The notes under the pieces are model-generated. The model was not told the DNA's origin. It searched no databases and saw only the letters and a list, made by a program, of their open reading frames with translations. Shown piece by piece: positions 9,480-17,073 of a stretch of DNA of 64,000 nt (the stretch's first letter is position 1; each line of letters begins with the position of its first letter). Position numbers and translations under genes: made by a program. Source of the DNA: Acidobacteriota bacterium (lineage in GTDB: Bacteria > Acidobacteriota > Terriglobia > Terriglobales > Acidobacteriaceae); NCBI GenBank assembly GCA_021781795.1, contig JAJXWA010000003.1, positions 60,001 through 124,000 of the forward strand, read 5' to 3'.

Positions 9480-10184
9480 CTAAGCTGTCACCAGCGAGCC
9501 GACCTTCTCGCCAAGGACGACCCGCCGGATGTTGCCCGGTTGGTTCATGTTGAAGATGATCATGGGCAGGTTGTTGTCCTTGCAGAGACTTACGGCCGTC
9601 AGGTCCATCACCTTCAGGCCCTGCTGCAGGATGTCCATGTACGTCAGCTCATCGTATTTCACGGCGTCCTTCACCAGGACCGGGTCCGCGTTGTAGACAC
9701 CCTCGACCTTGGTGCCCTTCAGCAGCACATCCGCCTTGATTTCCATTGCGCGCAGACTGGCGGCGGTGTCGGTTGAAAAGAACGGATTTCCAATTCCAGC
9801 CGCAAAGACTACAACCCGGCCCTTCTCAAGATGACGGACGGCGCGGCGGCGAATATACGGCTCTGCAACCTGGTTCATCAGGACCGCAGTCATCACCCTG
9901 CACTGCACGCCTCGCTGCTCCAGCGCGTCCTGCAGGGCAATCGCGTTGATGACCGTCGAGAGCATGCCCATGTTGTCGGCTGAGACGCGGTCCATCTGTT
10001 TCGCCTGCTCGGCCACGCCGCGGAAGAAGTTGCCGCCGCCGACCACGATGCCGATCTCAACGCCAAGTGCATGCACATCGGCAATTTCGCCCGTAATCCC
10101 GGCCACTTTCGCTGCGTCCAGGCCGAACCCGCGCGCCCCAGCCAGGGCTTCTCCCGACAGCTTGAGAATAATTCTCTTGTACAT
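9480..10184 (-). CDS. pyrH: UMP kinase (uridylate kinase)
   Basis: Phosphorylates UMP to UDP with ATP; cytosolic, essential for pyrimidine nucleotides. At 234 aa it is the normal length of the bacterial amino-acid-kinase-type enzyme. Visible motifs: LKLSGEAL at the N-terminus (phosphate-binding Lys and Gly), [10 protein letters not shown] (about residue 50), [11 protein letters not shown] (about 75), and [16 protein letters not shown] (about 130). It stands apart from the tsf, frr or rpsB genes it often neighbours in other bacteria. Confidence 0.97.
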   Translation of the reverse strand: MYKRIILKLSGEALAGARGFGLDAAKVAGITGEIADVHALGVEIGIVVGGGNFFRGVAEQAKQMDRVSADNMGMLSTVINAIALQDALEQRGVQCRVMTAVLMNQVAEPYIRRRAVRHLEKGRVVVFAAGIGNPFFSTDTAASLRAMEIKADVLLKGTKVEGVYNADPVLVKDAVKYDELTYMDILQQGLKVMDLTAVSLCKDNNLPMIIFNMNQPGNIRRVVLGEKVGSLVTA

Positions 10185-10369
10185 GTCACTCCGAGTATCG
10201 CATACCCTGAGACGGGCAGCCCAAAGCTAGAAGCCTGGCCGCACATCAGCCTTCGGAGTAAGCTCGCCAGTCGCAGTTACGGCAAAGAATCAACGGCCGC
10301 TTAACAAATCCAGCCGCAGCGGCCACTACAGTGAAACAAGTACATCTGCTGCATGCCTCAGCCAATGGC

Positions 10370-10642
10370 CTATTTCAGATAGGCGCGCACCAGATCAATC
10401 AAGTCTTCGGCCAGTTCCGGAGCAATGCGCTCCTTTGCGCCATCCACCAGATGGAAGCGGATATGCGTCTCAAGAATCTCTGCCATCAAGCCGTTCACGC
10501 TCCCACGTACCGCAGCGAGCAGCATCAACTGGCCTCCGCAGTCGTCATCCGCGGTCACCAGGCGTTCTACTGCTTCCACCTGGCCGCGAAGCCTGCGCAC
10601 CCTTTGAAGCAGCTTGACCTTTTCGCGTTCCTGAAGAGACAT
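10370..10642 (-). CDS. CsoR/RcnR/FrmR-family metal- or formaldehyde-responsive repressor
   Basis: 90-aa all-helical DNA-binding repressor of the DUF156 family. It starts at an ATG with AAGGAG upstream. Cys35 (DDDCGG), His60 (ETH) and His64 (RFH) match three of the four ligands of Ni/Co-sensing RcnR. The fourth ligand, His3, is Leu here, and the Cys of copper CsoR at the third position is absent, so the effector (Ni/Co, another metal, or formaldehyde as in FrmR) cannot be fixed. The NGLMAEILE core and terminal LVRAYLK are very FrmR-like. It is divergent from an OprB-like porin with a G/C-tract operator in between, suggesting that it represses itself and the porin. Confidence 0.93.
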   Translation of the reverse strand: MSLQEREKVKLLQRVRRLRGQVEAVERLVTADDDCGGQLMLLAAVRGSVNGLMAEILETHIRFHLVDGAKERIAPELAEDLIDLVRAYLK

Positions 10643-10652
10643 GCTCTGCTCC

Positions 10653-10701
10653 TTGACGGACTATACCCACCCCCGGTATTGTATAAACCGTATGGGGGTA
10701 T
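10653..10701. promoter_or_regulatory. divergent promoter with CsoR/RcnR-type operator
   Basis: ATACC-CACCCCC-GGTAT at 10663-10679 is a perfect 5-bp inverted repeat flanking a C-tract, the layout of operators bound by CsoR/RcnR/FrmR proteins. A related half-element, TATGGGGGTAT, follows at 10691-10701. Rightward, TTGACG (10653-10658) and TATTGT (10677-10682) are separated by 18 bases, so the operator fills the promoter spacer. Leftward, TATAGT (10660-10665) could be the -10 of the regulator itself. Binding would therefore block both promoters. The sequence match is direct; the regulation is inferred. Confidence 0.65.
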
Positions 10702-10758
10702 GGCTAACCGAATTGTACAGGCAATCCACCTTCAAAGCCACCCATCGAAAAACAGACA

Positions 10759-12264
10759 ATGAACTTCCGCCTCTGCCAACTCGTCCTGCTCGCCTGCGCC
10801 GCATCTTACGTGGGGCAAACCGGCTGTTTTGCGCAGACGCTCAGGGAAGGCCTGCCAGCCGCGCCACAGCCAATGCTGCTCGCGGCAGGCGAGCCCTATA
10901 ACGGCGCGCAGCACGGCAGCGTGGGCGACAAGCCCAGCGACGCCGCTCCGTCGGCGCTGGAACCGGTGTCTCTCTCGCCGGTCACGATGGCGCCACATCC
11001 CGAAGACTCGCTCTACTGGGTCTCCGGCCAGGTGAATGTGATCTTCCAGGGCAACCTTCCGTTCCATTCTCCTTACGAGGGCACGAACAGTTTTCGTACT
11101 GCCGCGGAGTACAAGACCTCGATGGTCGGCACTCTTTTTACGGCGCTCCGGCGCAGTCATTCCATTCGCTACAACACCGATTTTGTCTTTGACGTGGAAG
11201 ACGCCCTCGGCCGCGGACTGAGCCAGGCGCTCGGCCTGGCTGGCTTCACAAACCTGGATGTAGTCCGCAACCCCTACCTGAGCCAGGCACCTTATCTTGC
11301 GCGATACGAGATTCATCAAGTCATTGGCCTGACGGATGCCGCAACCGATCAGGCGCCGGGGCCGCTCGCCCCAGCGCCGTCCGTTCCGGTCCGCCGCTTT
11401 GAGCTCCGCGCCGGCAAAATGACTCTTCCGGATGTCTTCGATCTCAACGACGTTGGGTCGGACAGCCATCTGCAGTTCATGAACTGGACCGTGGACAACA
11501 ACGGCGCGTGGGACTACGCAGCCGATACGCGCGGGTACACGGTCGGCGGGCTCGCGGAATATGACGATCGGGCATGGAGCGTGCGCTACGGGGTCTTCGC
11601 GATGCCGACTGTGGCCAACGGGCTTGCGCTGGACTGGGCCTTCAGCCGGGCGCACGGGCAAAATGGCGAATTCGAGCTGCGCCGAACCCTGATTGCCGAC
11701 CGCAAGGGCGTAACGCGTGTCCTGTTCTATGCCAATCGTGCACACATGGGCGACTACCGCGAGGCGGTTGCAGCATACCTTGCCGGCACCGACCCGACGC
11801 CCACGATTACGTCCCATGAGCACTTCGGGGCGCTGAAGTATGGCTTTGGGTTCAACAACGAACAGGAGCTGACCGCCAGCCTCCGCGTGTTCGGTCGATT
11901 CGGCTGGAATGAAGGTCAGCACGAATCCTTTGCCTACACGGAGGTGGACCAGACGGTGGAGGCCGGCGCCGACCTGAGCGGCATTCGCTGGCATCGTCCA
12001 ATCGACAAGGTCGGCCTTGTGATGGTCTCCAACGCCATCAAACGCGACCACCAGAACTATCTGAAATACGGCGGGCTGGGCTTCCTGCTCGGGGATGGCA
12101 AGCTGAACTACAGCCGGGAAAACATTGTGGAAAGCTACTATAACTGGCACGCCTGGCGCGGGCTCTTCTATTCGGTCGATATCCAGCACATCAACAATCC
12201 CGGATACAACCGGGATCGCGGTCCAGTCTGGGTCGGCTCCGTGCGCGGCCACATCGACTTCTGA
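10759..12264 (+). CDS. OprB-like carbohydrate-selective porin
   Basis: 501-aa outer-membrane beta-barrel protein. A cleavable Sec signal ends about QTGCFAQ, then comes a low-complexity Ala/Pro linker. The barrel region (from about residue 85) is rich in alternating aromatic strands, with the family-type FELRAGKMTLPDVFDLN strand, FGRFGWNEGQHESFAYTE and a C-terminal strand ending in Phe (GHIDF). This fits the OprB superfamily of sugar-facilitating porins. The transported solute is unknown. The adjacent metal-sensor-type repressor suggests its expression may respond to metal or aldehyde rather than sugar. Confidence 0.85.
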   Translation: MNFRLCQLVLLACAASYVGQTGCFAQTLREGLPAAPQPMLLAAGEPYNGAQHGSVGDKPSDAAPSALEPVSLSPVTMAPHPEDSLYWVSGQVNVIFQGNLPFHSPYEGTNSFRTAAEYKTSMVGTLFTALRRSHSIRYNTDFVFDVEDALGRGLSQALGLAGFTNLDVVRNPYLSQAPYLARYEIHQVIGLTDAATDQAPGPLAPAPSVPVRRFELRAGKMTLPDVFDLNDVGSDSHLQFMNWTVDNNGAWDYAADTRGYTVGGLAEYDDRAWSVRYGVFAMPTVANGLALDWAFSRAHGQNGEFELRRTLIADRKGVTRVLFYANRAHMGDYREAVAAYLAGTDPTPTITSHEHFGALKYGFGFNNEQELTASLRVFGRFGWNEGQHESFAYTEVDQTVEAGADLSGIRWHRPIDKVGLVMVSNAIKRDHQNYLKYGGLGFLLGDGKLNYSRENIVESYYNWHAWRGLFYSVDIQHINNPGYNRDRGPVWVGSVRGHIDF

Positions 12265-12313
12265 TCATGGATGCGCTACGCCCTCAAGATGCGCGCGCAC
12301 AAAATGCGCTTCT

Positions 12314-12709
12314 CTATCTCCCAGCCTCTGTCGAATTGCTCTGCGGAGCTTCCGGAAGGGTATAAATTACTTCGCCGGGACGCGCATAGTGCAACTGCTC
12401 CCGCGCCTCGTGTTCGATTGCGTCGGGGTCAGACTTCAAGTGCTGGATGTGATCGTGCAGGCGCGCGTTCTCCTGCTGCAGCTCCTGGATCTCCTGCTGC
12501 AGCTTGCGATCCTGCATGCGTTGCTGCTGCCAGGCGGAGAGGCCGTGCTTTCCATTGACCACGCCCCAGCCAAGCAGAAGCGCAAGGCCAACCACGACCA
12601 AGGTCCCGGCGGGACGCCAGCCATGCTGAATCCACTCGGTCATCTGTCTCGCGGACGGTATTCCACGCAAGGCCGCTGCCTTGCTCGGATTTGCGCCGCC
12701 CGCGTACAT
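12314..12709 (-). CDS. septum formation initiator family protein (FtsB/DivIC-like)
   Basis: 131 aa from the ATG at 12709, 18 bases after the phosphohexomutase stop and behind GGAGA; the 176-aa track ORF would overlap that gene. One transmembrane helix (TLVVVGLALLLGWGVV) is followed by a coiled coil (QEIQELQQENARLHDHIQHLK) and the LHYARPGEVIYTL ending typical of FtsB/DivIC. In characterised bacteria such proteins join FtsL and FtsQ in the divisome. Here the gene probably shares a transcript with the upstream mutase. The N-terminal cytoplasmic part (about 35 aa) is longer than in E. coli FtsB. Confidence 0.88.
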   Translation of the reverse strand: MYAGGANPSKAAALRGIPSARQMTEWIQHGWRPAGTLVVVGLALLLGWGVVNGKHGLSAWQQQRMQDRKLQQEIQELQQENARLHDHIQHLKSDPDAIEHEAREQLHYARPGEVIYTLPEAPQSNSTEAGR

Positions 12710-12726
12710 GGCGTTCCCGGTCTCCG

Positions 12727-14133
12727 TCACGAAAGAACAAACTCCTTGGCTGCGGCGCTCAGCGATTCCATATCGCGCTCGCTGCGAGCCTCCGTATAGG
12801 CTCGAACGACCGGCTCCGTTCCTGAGAGCCGATAGCAAACCCACGATCCATCTTCGAGAATCAGCTTCAATCCGTCGGTTCTGACGACGCCGCTAACCTT
12901 GCGCCCGCTCAACTCTCTCGGATCGACCTTCAACTTTTCAGTGAACGCGGCCTTCCGCTCTTCGGTCAAGCGGAAGTTCTCTCGGACGGGATAATAGGAA
13001 CCAACCTTGCCAAATAATTCCTGCAACTGCACGCCGAGGCTCTTGCCTCGCGTCGCCACCATCTCCGCCACCAGCAGGCCAGCGATGACGCCGTCCTTTT
13101 CGGGAACATGGCCCCGGATGGTAAGGCCCGCGGATTCTTCACCGCCAATTGCAATCTTGTCCGCGATGATGAGCTCGCCAATGTATTTGAAACCGACCGG
13201 CGTCTCGTAGAGCTGCACCCGATGATGCTCGGCAAGCGCGTTGATGAGGTTGGTGGTGGCTACGCTCTTGGCGACGCCGTTCTTCCAGCCGCGCGTCTCT
13301 ACAAGATAGTCGAAGAGCAGCGCAATGATGTAATTCGGCTGAATGAACGTTCCATCTCCATCCACAATGCCGAAGCGGTCCGCGTCGCCATCCGTCGCAA
13401 TGCCGATCTGCGCGCCTATCTCTTTCATCTTGCGTCTGGCGTCGGTCAGCAGATGGTCATCTGGCTCAGGCGCATGACCGCCGAAGAGTACGTCGCGGGT
13501 ATCGTGTACCGTTTCGACGCGGACTCCCGCCTCACGCAGCAGGTCAGTGCTGTACCCGCGCCCAGCGCCCCAGAACGGGTCATACACCACTTTGATTCCC
13601 GACTTGGCGATTGCTTTCAGATCGACAAGTTCGGCCAGACGCTTCAGAAAATCCGGTTTGACATCGGCCGTCTCGAACTTCTCTGCAGACGGGCTCGGGA
13701 TTCCGCCGCCTCCGCCCTTGCTGAGCCGTTCTATCGCGGCTTCAATCTGCCGCGTCACGTCGGGCAGAGCCGGCGCTCCGTCGTGCGTAGAGAACTTGAT
13801 GCCGTTGTACTCCGGCGGATTGTGGGAGGCGGTGAAATTAATTGCACCGGAAGTCTTCATGCGTCGAACTGCGTAGGCGATCGCGGGCGTGGGCGCGGCG
13901 TCGGGAATCACAATCGGCGTAACACCTGCCGCTGCCAGCACGCGCGCCGCCTCATTGACGAAAGTCTCGCCGAGAAAACGCGGGTCGCGGCCCACAAGAA
14001 CGCGATGCGGAGTGGCCTGGGTCTTCACGTACTCGGCAATGCCCGCAACCGCCAACCGGATGTTGGCAACGGTAAACTCGTCGGCCACAATTGCGCGCCA
14101 ACCGGAAGTTCCGAACTTGATCTGTGTGCTCAT
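12727..14133 (-). CDS. phosphoglucomutase/phosphomannomutase family protein
   Basis: Alpha-D-phosphohexomutase that moves a phosphate between C1 and C6 of a hexose phosphate; cytosolic. The phosphoserine loop TASHNPPEYNG, the metal loop DGDADRFG, the sugar-specificity loop GGEESAG and the phosphate-binding loop RLSGTEP are all present in the usual order of the four domains. The start was moved to the ATG at 14133 (468 aa), which follows GGAGAAGACC; the track adds 54 unrelated residues. Whether glucose, mannose or glucosamine phosphate is preferred is not decidable by eye, so no gene symbol is given. Co-directional with the FtsB-like gene. Confidence 0.95.
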   Translation of the reverse strand: MSTQIKFGTSGWRAIVADEFTVANIRLAVAGIAEYVKTQATPHRVLVGRDPRFLGETFVNEAARVLAAAGVTPIVIPDAAPTPAIAYAVRRMKTSGAINFTASHNPPEYNGIKFSTHDGAPALPDVTRQIEAAIERLSKGGGGGIPSPSAEKFETADVKPDFLKRLAELVDLKAIAKSGIKVVYDPFWGAGRGYSTDLLREAGVRVETVHDTRDVLFGGHAPEPDDHLLTDARRKMKEIGAQIGIATDGDADRFGIVDGDGTFIQPNYIIALLFDYLVETRGWKNGVAKSVATTNLINALAEHHRVQLYETPVGFKYIGELIIADKIAIGGEESAGLTIRGHVPEKDGVIAGLLVAEMVATRGKSLGVQLQELFGKVGSYYPVRENFRLTEERKAAFTEKLKVDPRELSGRKVSGVVRTDGLKLILEDGSWVCYRLSGTEPVVRAYTEARSERDMESLSAAAKEFVLS

Positions 14134-14279
14134 AAGGTCTTCTCCGCGCATGCGGCATGCAGGCCGCAAATCCATACTGCCCCAGCAAGCTGCGTCCCGC
14201 AAGCAGTGCTCGCGACCCGGGCGCACTGGACGCCCGGCCAGTATACGGAACGCGGTACACTGTCGGCGAGTCGAGCACA

Positions 14280-14615
14280 ATGACTGAAAATTCATCTCCA
14301 GCGCGGATTGTTCTTACCACCGCCGGCACGCCGGAAGAGGCCGAGCAACTGGCGCAGGCCATCGTCGAAGAAGAGCTAGCGGCTTGCGCTACGATTCTGC
14401 CAGCAGCCAAATCCATTTACCGATGGCGCGGAGAGATTGAGACTGCGGCGGAATCCGTTTTGCTGTTGAAGACCGTACCGGAGAAATTGCCTGCACTGGA
14501 AGCGCGGCTCCACGCGCTGCATCGGTACGAGACGCCCGAGTTTCTTGTCCTTCAGGTCGAGCGCGCCAGTGCGGGCTACCTGGACTGGCTCATCTCGAGC
14601 TTGAAAGGGCCTTGA
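14280..14615 (+). CDS. cutA: divalent-cation tolerance protein CutA
   Basis: 111-aa protein of the trimeric CutA1 family, which binds divalent metals and is linked to metal tolerance, although its exact role is unsettled. The start is the ATG at 14280; the track begins 41 codons earlier in the promoter of the divergent mutase gene. Family features: VLTTAGTPEEAEQLAQAIVEEELAAC at the start, then SIYRWRGEIE, LLLKT, and the YETPEFLVL strand followed by YLDWL. It is divergent from the phosphohexomutase gene, the two start codons being about 145 bases apart. Confidence 0.95.
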   Translation: MTENSSPARIVLTTAGTPEEAEQLAQAIVEEELAACATILPAAKSIYRWRGEIETAAESVLLLKTVPEKLPALEARLHALHRYETPEFLVLQVERASAGYLDWLISSLKGP

Positions 14616-14683
14616 GCCGGGCTCGATTGGACCGGCAGGCAAACAGGCTTCGATGCCTTCTTCTGTTATCCTGAACATGTACC

Positions 14684-14857
14684 ATGCGTTGGCTCATGAT
14701 TGCCCTACTTGTGTCTCTAGGGGCGCTGCTGTTTGCAGCGGCAGGTGTGGCGCGTCACGTATGGCTTCATCGGCGAAACAAGGCGGATGAGTCTCATGCA
14801 GGCGCGCTCGAAGTCGCCAGCATCGAGAAGGAAGCTGACTTGAAATCAGGTTTTTAA
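14684..14857 (+). CDS. small single-helix membrane protein (57 aa)
   Basis: Too short for the ORF track. The ATG at 14684 opens a 57-aa frame: MRWLMIALLVSLGALLFAAA as a transmembrane helix, then a basic stretch (HVWLHRRNK) and an acidic, Lys-rich cytoplasmic tail ending KSGF. The positive-after-helix layout is typical of a small N-out membrane protein. No clear Shine-Dalgarno is visible, and homologues cannot be checked here. It sits between cutA and the MqnA/MqnD gene in the same direction. Confidence 0.45.
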   Translation: MRWLMIALLVSLGALLFAAAGVARHVWLHRRNKADESHAGALEVASIEKEADLKSGF

Positions 14858-14991
14858 GCCTATCCGAAAGACTGCACGCCATCCATCGGCAGATGCGACG
14901 ATCGCAACTGAGCCAACTCGCCGTTCAACCGCATCGAAAGGTTAAGGGCGAGTGTCGGATGTGCAGCGAGCCCGGAAGCTGAAAGGACGTT

Positions 14992-15873
14992 TTGAATTCT
15001 GTGAGTACTCCTCTTTCTGAAGTTGCCAGTTCGCAGCCTGTGATTGACATCTCAATCGCCCACAGCCCGGATTCCGATGACGCCTTCATGTTCTATGGGT
15101 TGGCGACCAACAAGGTGCGCGTCCCAGGCTATCGCTTTTCGCACACCCTGTGCGACATCGAAACGCTCAACCGTCGCGCGCGGACTGAGGCTTTCTACGA
15201 TGTTTCGGCGATCAGCTTTCACGCCTATCCGTATGTGCAGGATAATTACACTCTGATGGGCTGCGGCGGTAGCGTAGGCGAGGGCTACGGACCCATGGTC
15301 GTCGCAAACCGTGCATTTCAGCCTGAAGATCTCAGCCAGATCAAGGTAGCGGTTCCCGGCGAGCTCACTACAGCCTATCTCGCCCTCAAGGTCTTCAACC
15401 CGGCTATCCAGACCGAGACCGTACCCTTCGATCAGATCATTCCATCGATTCTGGCGGGGAAATTTGAAGCCGGCCTGATTATCCACGAAGGCCAGCTTAC
15501 TTACTCTTCCAGCGGCCTCAGTAAGATCATCGATCTGGGCGTCTGGTGGAGAGAGACAACGGGTCTGGTTCTGCCCCTTGGCGGCAATGCAATACGGCGC
15601 TCGCTCGGGCCGGAGCGGCACAAGATCATCTCGAAGGCGCTTCGCGACAGCATTCAGCACGCCCTGGACCATCGCGAGCAGGCCCTCGAATATGCCATGC
15701 AATTCGCTCGCGACCTCGACACGTCCCTCGCGAACCGTTTCGTGAGCATGTACGTAAATGAGCGCACCCTCGACTATGGCGCCGACGGCCGCGAAGCAAT
15801 CCGCAAGCTGCTGGATCTCGGCTACGAGCGCGGGGTTATCCCGATCGCCCCCAAAGTGGATTTCGTCGATTGA
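14992..15873 (+). CDS. MqnA/MqnD-family protein, probable dihydroxynaphthoate synthase of the futalosine pathway
   Basis: 293-aa periplasmic-binding-protein-like fold. MqnD converts cyclic de-hypoxanthine futalosine to 1,4-dihydroxy-6-naphthoate in menaquinone synthesis. The motif IIHEGQLTY carries the His expected of MqnD, and the C-terminal VNERTLDYGADGR is MqnD-like. The N-terminal motif is SPDSDDAF rather than the SPCPNDTF of classical MqnD, so this is a divergent member and the function is likely, not proven. The start is TTG at 14992 behind AAAGGA; a GTG at 15001 is the alternative. No other mqn gene is in the window. A terminator follows. Confidence 0.8.
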   Translation: MNSVSTPLSEVASSQPVIDISIAHSPDSDDAFMFYGLATNKVRVPGYRFSHTLCDIETLNRRARTEAFYDVSAISFHAYPYVQDNYTLMGCGGSVGEGYGPMVVANRAFQPEDLSQIKVAVPGELTTAYLALKVFNPAIQTETVPFDQIIPSILAGKFEAGLIIHEGQLTYSSSGLSKIIDLGVWWRETTGLVLPLGGNAIRRSLGPERHKIISKALRDSIQHALDHREQALEYAMQFARDLDTSLANRFVSMYVNERTLDYGADGREAIRKLLDLGYERGVIPIAPKVDFVD

Positions 15874-15903
15874 TTTCAGTAGATCGCACCACCTCTTGAA
15901 TCA

Positions 15904-15940
15904 ATGCAAAGGAGCCGCGTAGCAGGCTCTTTTGCATTTC
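15904..15940 (+). terminator. hairpin terminator after the MqnA/MqnD gene
   Basis: ATGCAAAGGAGCC pairs with GGCTCTTTTGCAT over 13 positions with a single G-T wobble and an 8-base loop, followed by TTTC. It lies 30 bases past the stop codon. The T-run is weak outside the stem, so efficiency is uncertain. Confidence 0.75.
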
Positions 15941-16059
15941 GGCCGTGGCATCCATCGACCTGTAGAGCGCCGCGGCGAGTGAACGCCAACATCCGCACAT
16001 ATCCTCACTTAAAGAAATTCTAATGTCGGCCGATAAGCTCCCCATTGGAGGGAGCGGGC

Positions 16060-17028
16060 ATGTCCTCAGCTATCATGCCGACTTTCCTGCTGGCATCGGC
16101 AGATACCGCCCTCATTGCGCTCATTGAGCCTGTTCTGGCCAGATCGTCCGTTTCGGTAGCGATTATCCGCACAGCACGCGAGTTGGTTGCGGCGCTCGAT
16201 GCACAGGCCCCGCCCGCGCTCGTGCTCGTTGACAGCACGCTGCCGGAACTGACGGATGGGCAGCCAATCCGAGCCGCTCGCGTTAGCGCGAAGGGTCACA
16301 CAATACCTCTCGTGTTGCTCGCGGACGATCTGCACGCAGCTTGGATGGACCTTCTGGGAGATGGCTCGCTCGACGATATTGTTCCGCGCGATCCTGGTCA
16401 TCCTCACTGGCGCTTACGATTGGAAAGGACTCTGCATTCTTTTCATCAGATGCGTCAGTTGGAGTGGCTGCGCGAAGTTGCAGCGCGCAGCGCCCAGATT
16501 GATCCACTAACGGGACTAGCCAATCGATCCACGCTGCTTGCGCAGTTGTTTCGCGAGACGGACCGCGCGCAGCGCATGCGCGCGCCGCTCTGCCTTCTTC
16601 TACTGGACATCGATGACTTCACCTACTGGAATGCACATCTTGGTCAGGAGACCTGTGATGATTTGTTGTGTCAGGTTGCGGCGCGCACTCTGCGCATGCT
16701 GCGAAGCTACGACCTGCTCGGCAGAGTGGGAAACGATGAATTCCTTGCGATTCTTCCCGGGTGCGACGCTGCTCAGGGAACCATGCTCGCCGAGAGAATC
16801 CGCAGGGAAGTGTTCTCTCGTCCATTTCCCTGCGATGGTGGGCCATCCCGCCTCAGCGCTTGCTTTGGAATCGCTGCCAGCCACGGAATCTCACCTCTTG
16901 TGGTTCTCAAAGATGCCGAACAGGCGATGCGATTGGCGCAGGAATCCGGACCTGAGTCCATTCAATCCGTGAGCACCCCACCAGAGTCTCTGGCCGGGCC
17001 GGCTGCCTTCCTGCCGCACAACGCGTGA
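16060..17028 (+). CDS. receiver-like plus GGDEF domain protein (GNDEF variant)
   Basis: 322 aa from the ATG at 16060, which has a strong GGAGGGAG upstream; the track's TTG at 16045 overlaps that site. The N-terminal 120 residues resemble a response-regulator fold (LVLVDSTLPEL at the phospho-acceptor position) but lack clear acidic-pocket residues. A GGDEF domain follows, with DPLTGLANR at its start, DIDDFTYWN for Mg/GTP, and the active loop written GNDEF instead of GGDEF. The inhibitory I-site RSYD lies exactly five residues before it. Diguanylate cyclases make cyclic di-GMP; activity with Asn at this position is uncertain. Monocistronic. Confidence 0.88.
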   Translation: MSSAIMPTFLLASADTALIALIEPVLARSSVSVAIIRTARELVAALDAQAPPALVLVDSTLPELTDGQPIRAARVSAKGHTIPLVLLADDLHAAWMDLLGDGSLDDIVPRDPGHPHWRLRLERTLHSFHQMRQLEWLREVAARSAQIDPLTGLANRSTLLAQLFRETDRAQRMRAPLCLLLLDIDDFTYWNAHLGQETCDDLLCQVAARTLRMLRSYDLLGRVGNDEFLAILPGCDAAQGTMLAERIRREVFSRPFPCDGGPSRLSACFGIAASHGISPLVVLKDAEQAMRLAQESGPESIQSVSTPPESLAGPAAFLPHNA

Positions 17029-17073
17029 GTTACATCCTCTCGAACAAGCTGCGCCACCGTCCATACGCGCCAT

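Noticed and set aside
10732-12252. 506-aa minus-strand ORF opposite the porin
   Set aside because: Antisense shadow; the plus-strand product has a signal peptide and barrel strands.
13108-14283. 391-aa plus-strand ORF opposite the phosphohexomutase
   Set aside because: Antisense of a gene with all four catalytic loops; no features of its own.
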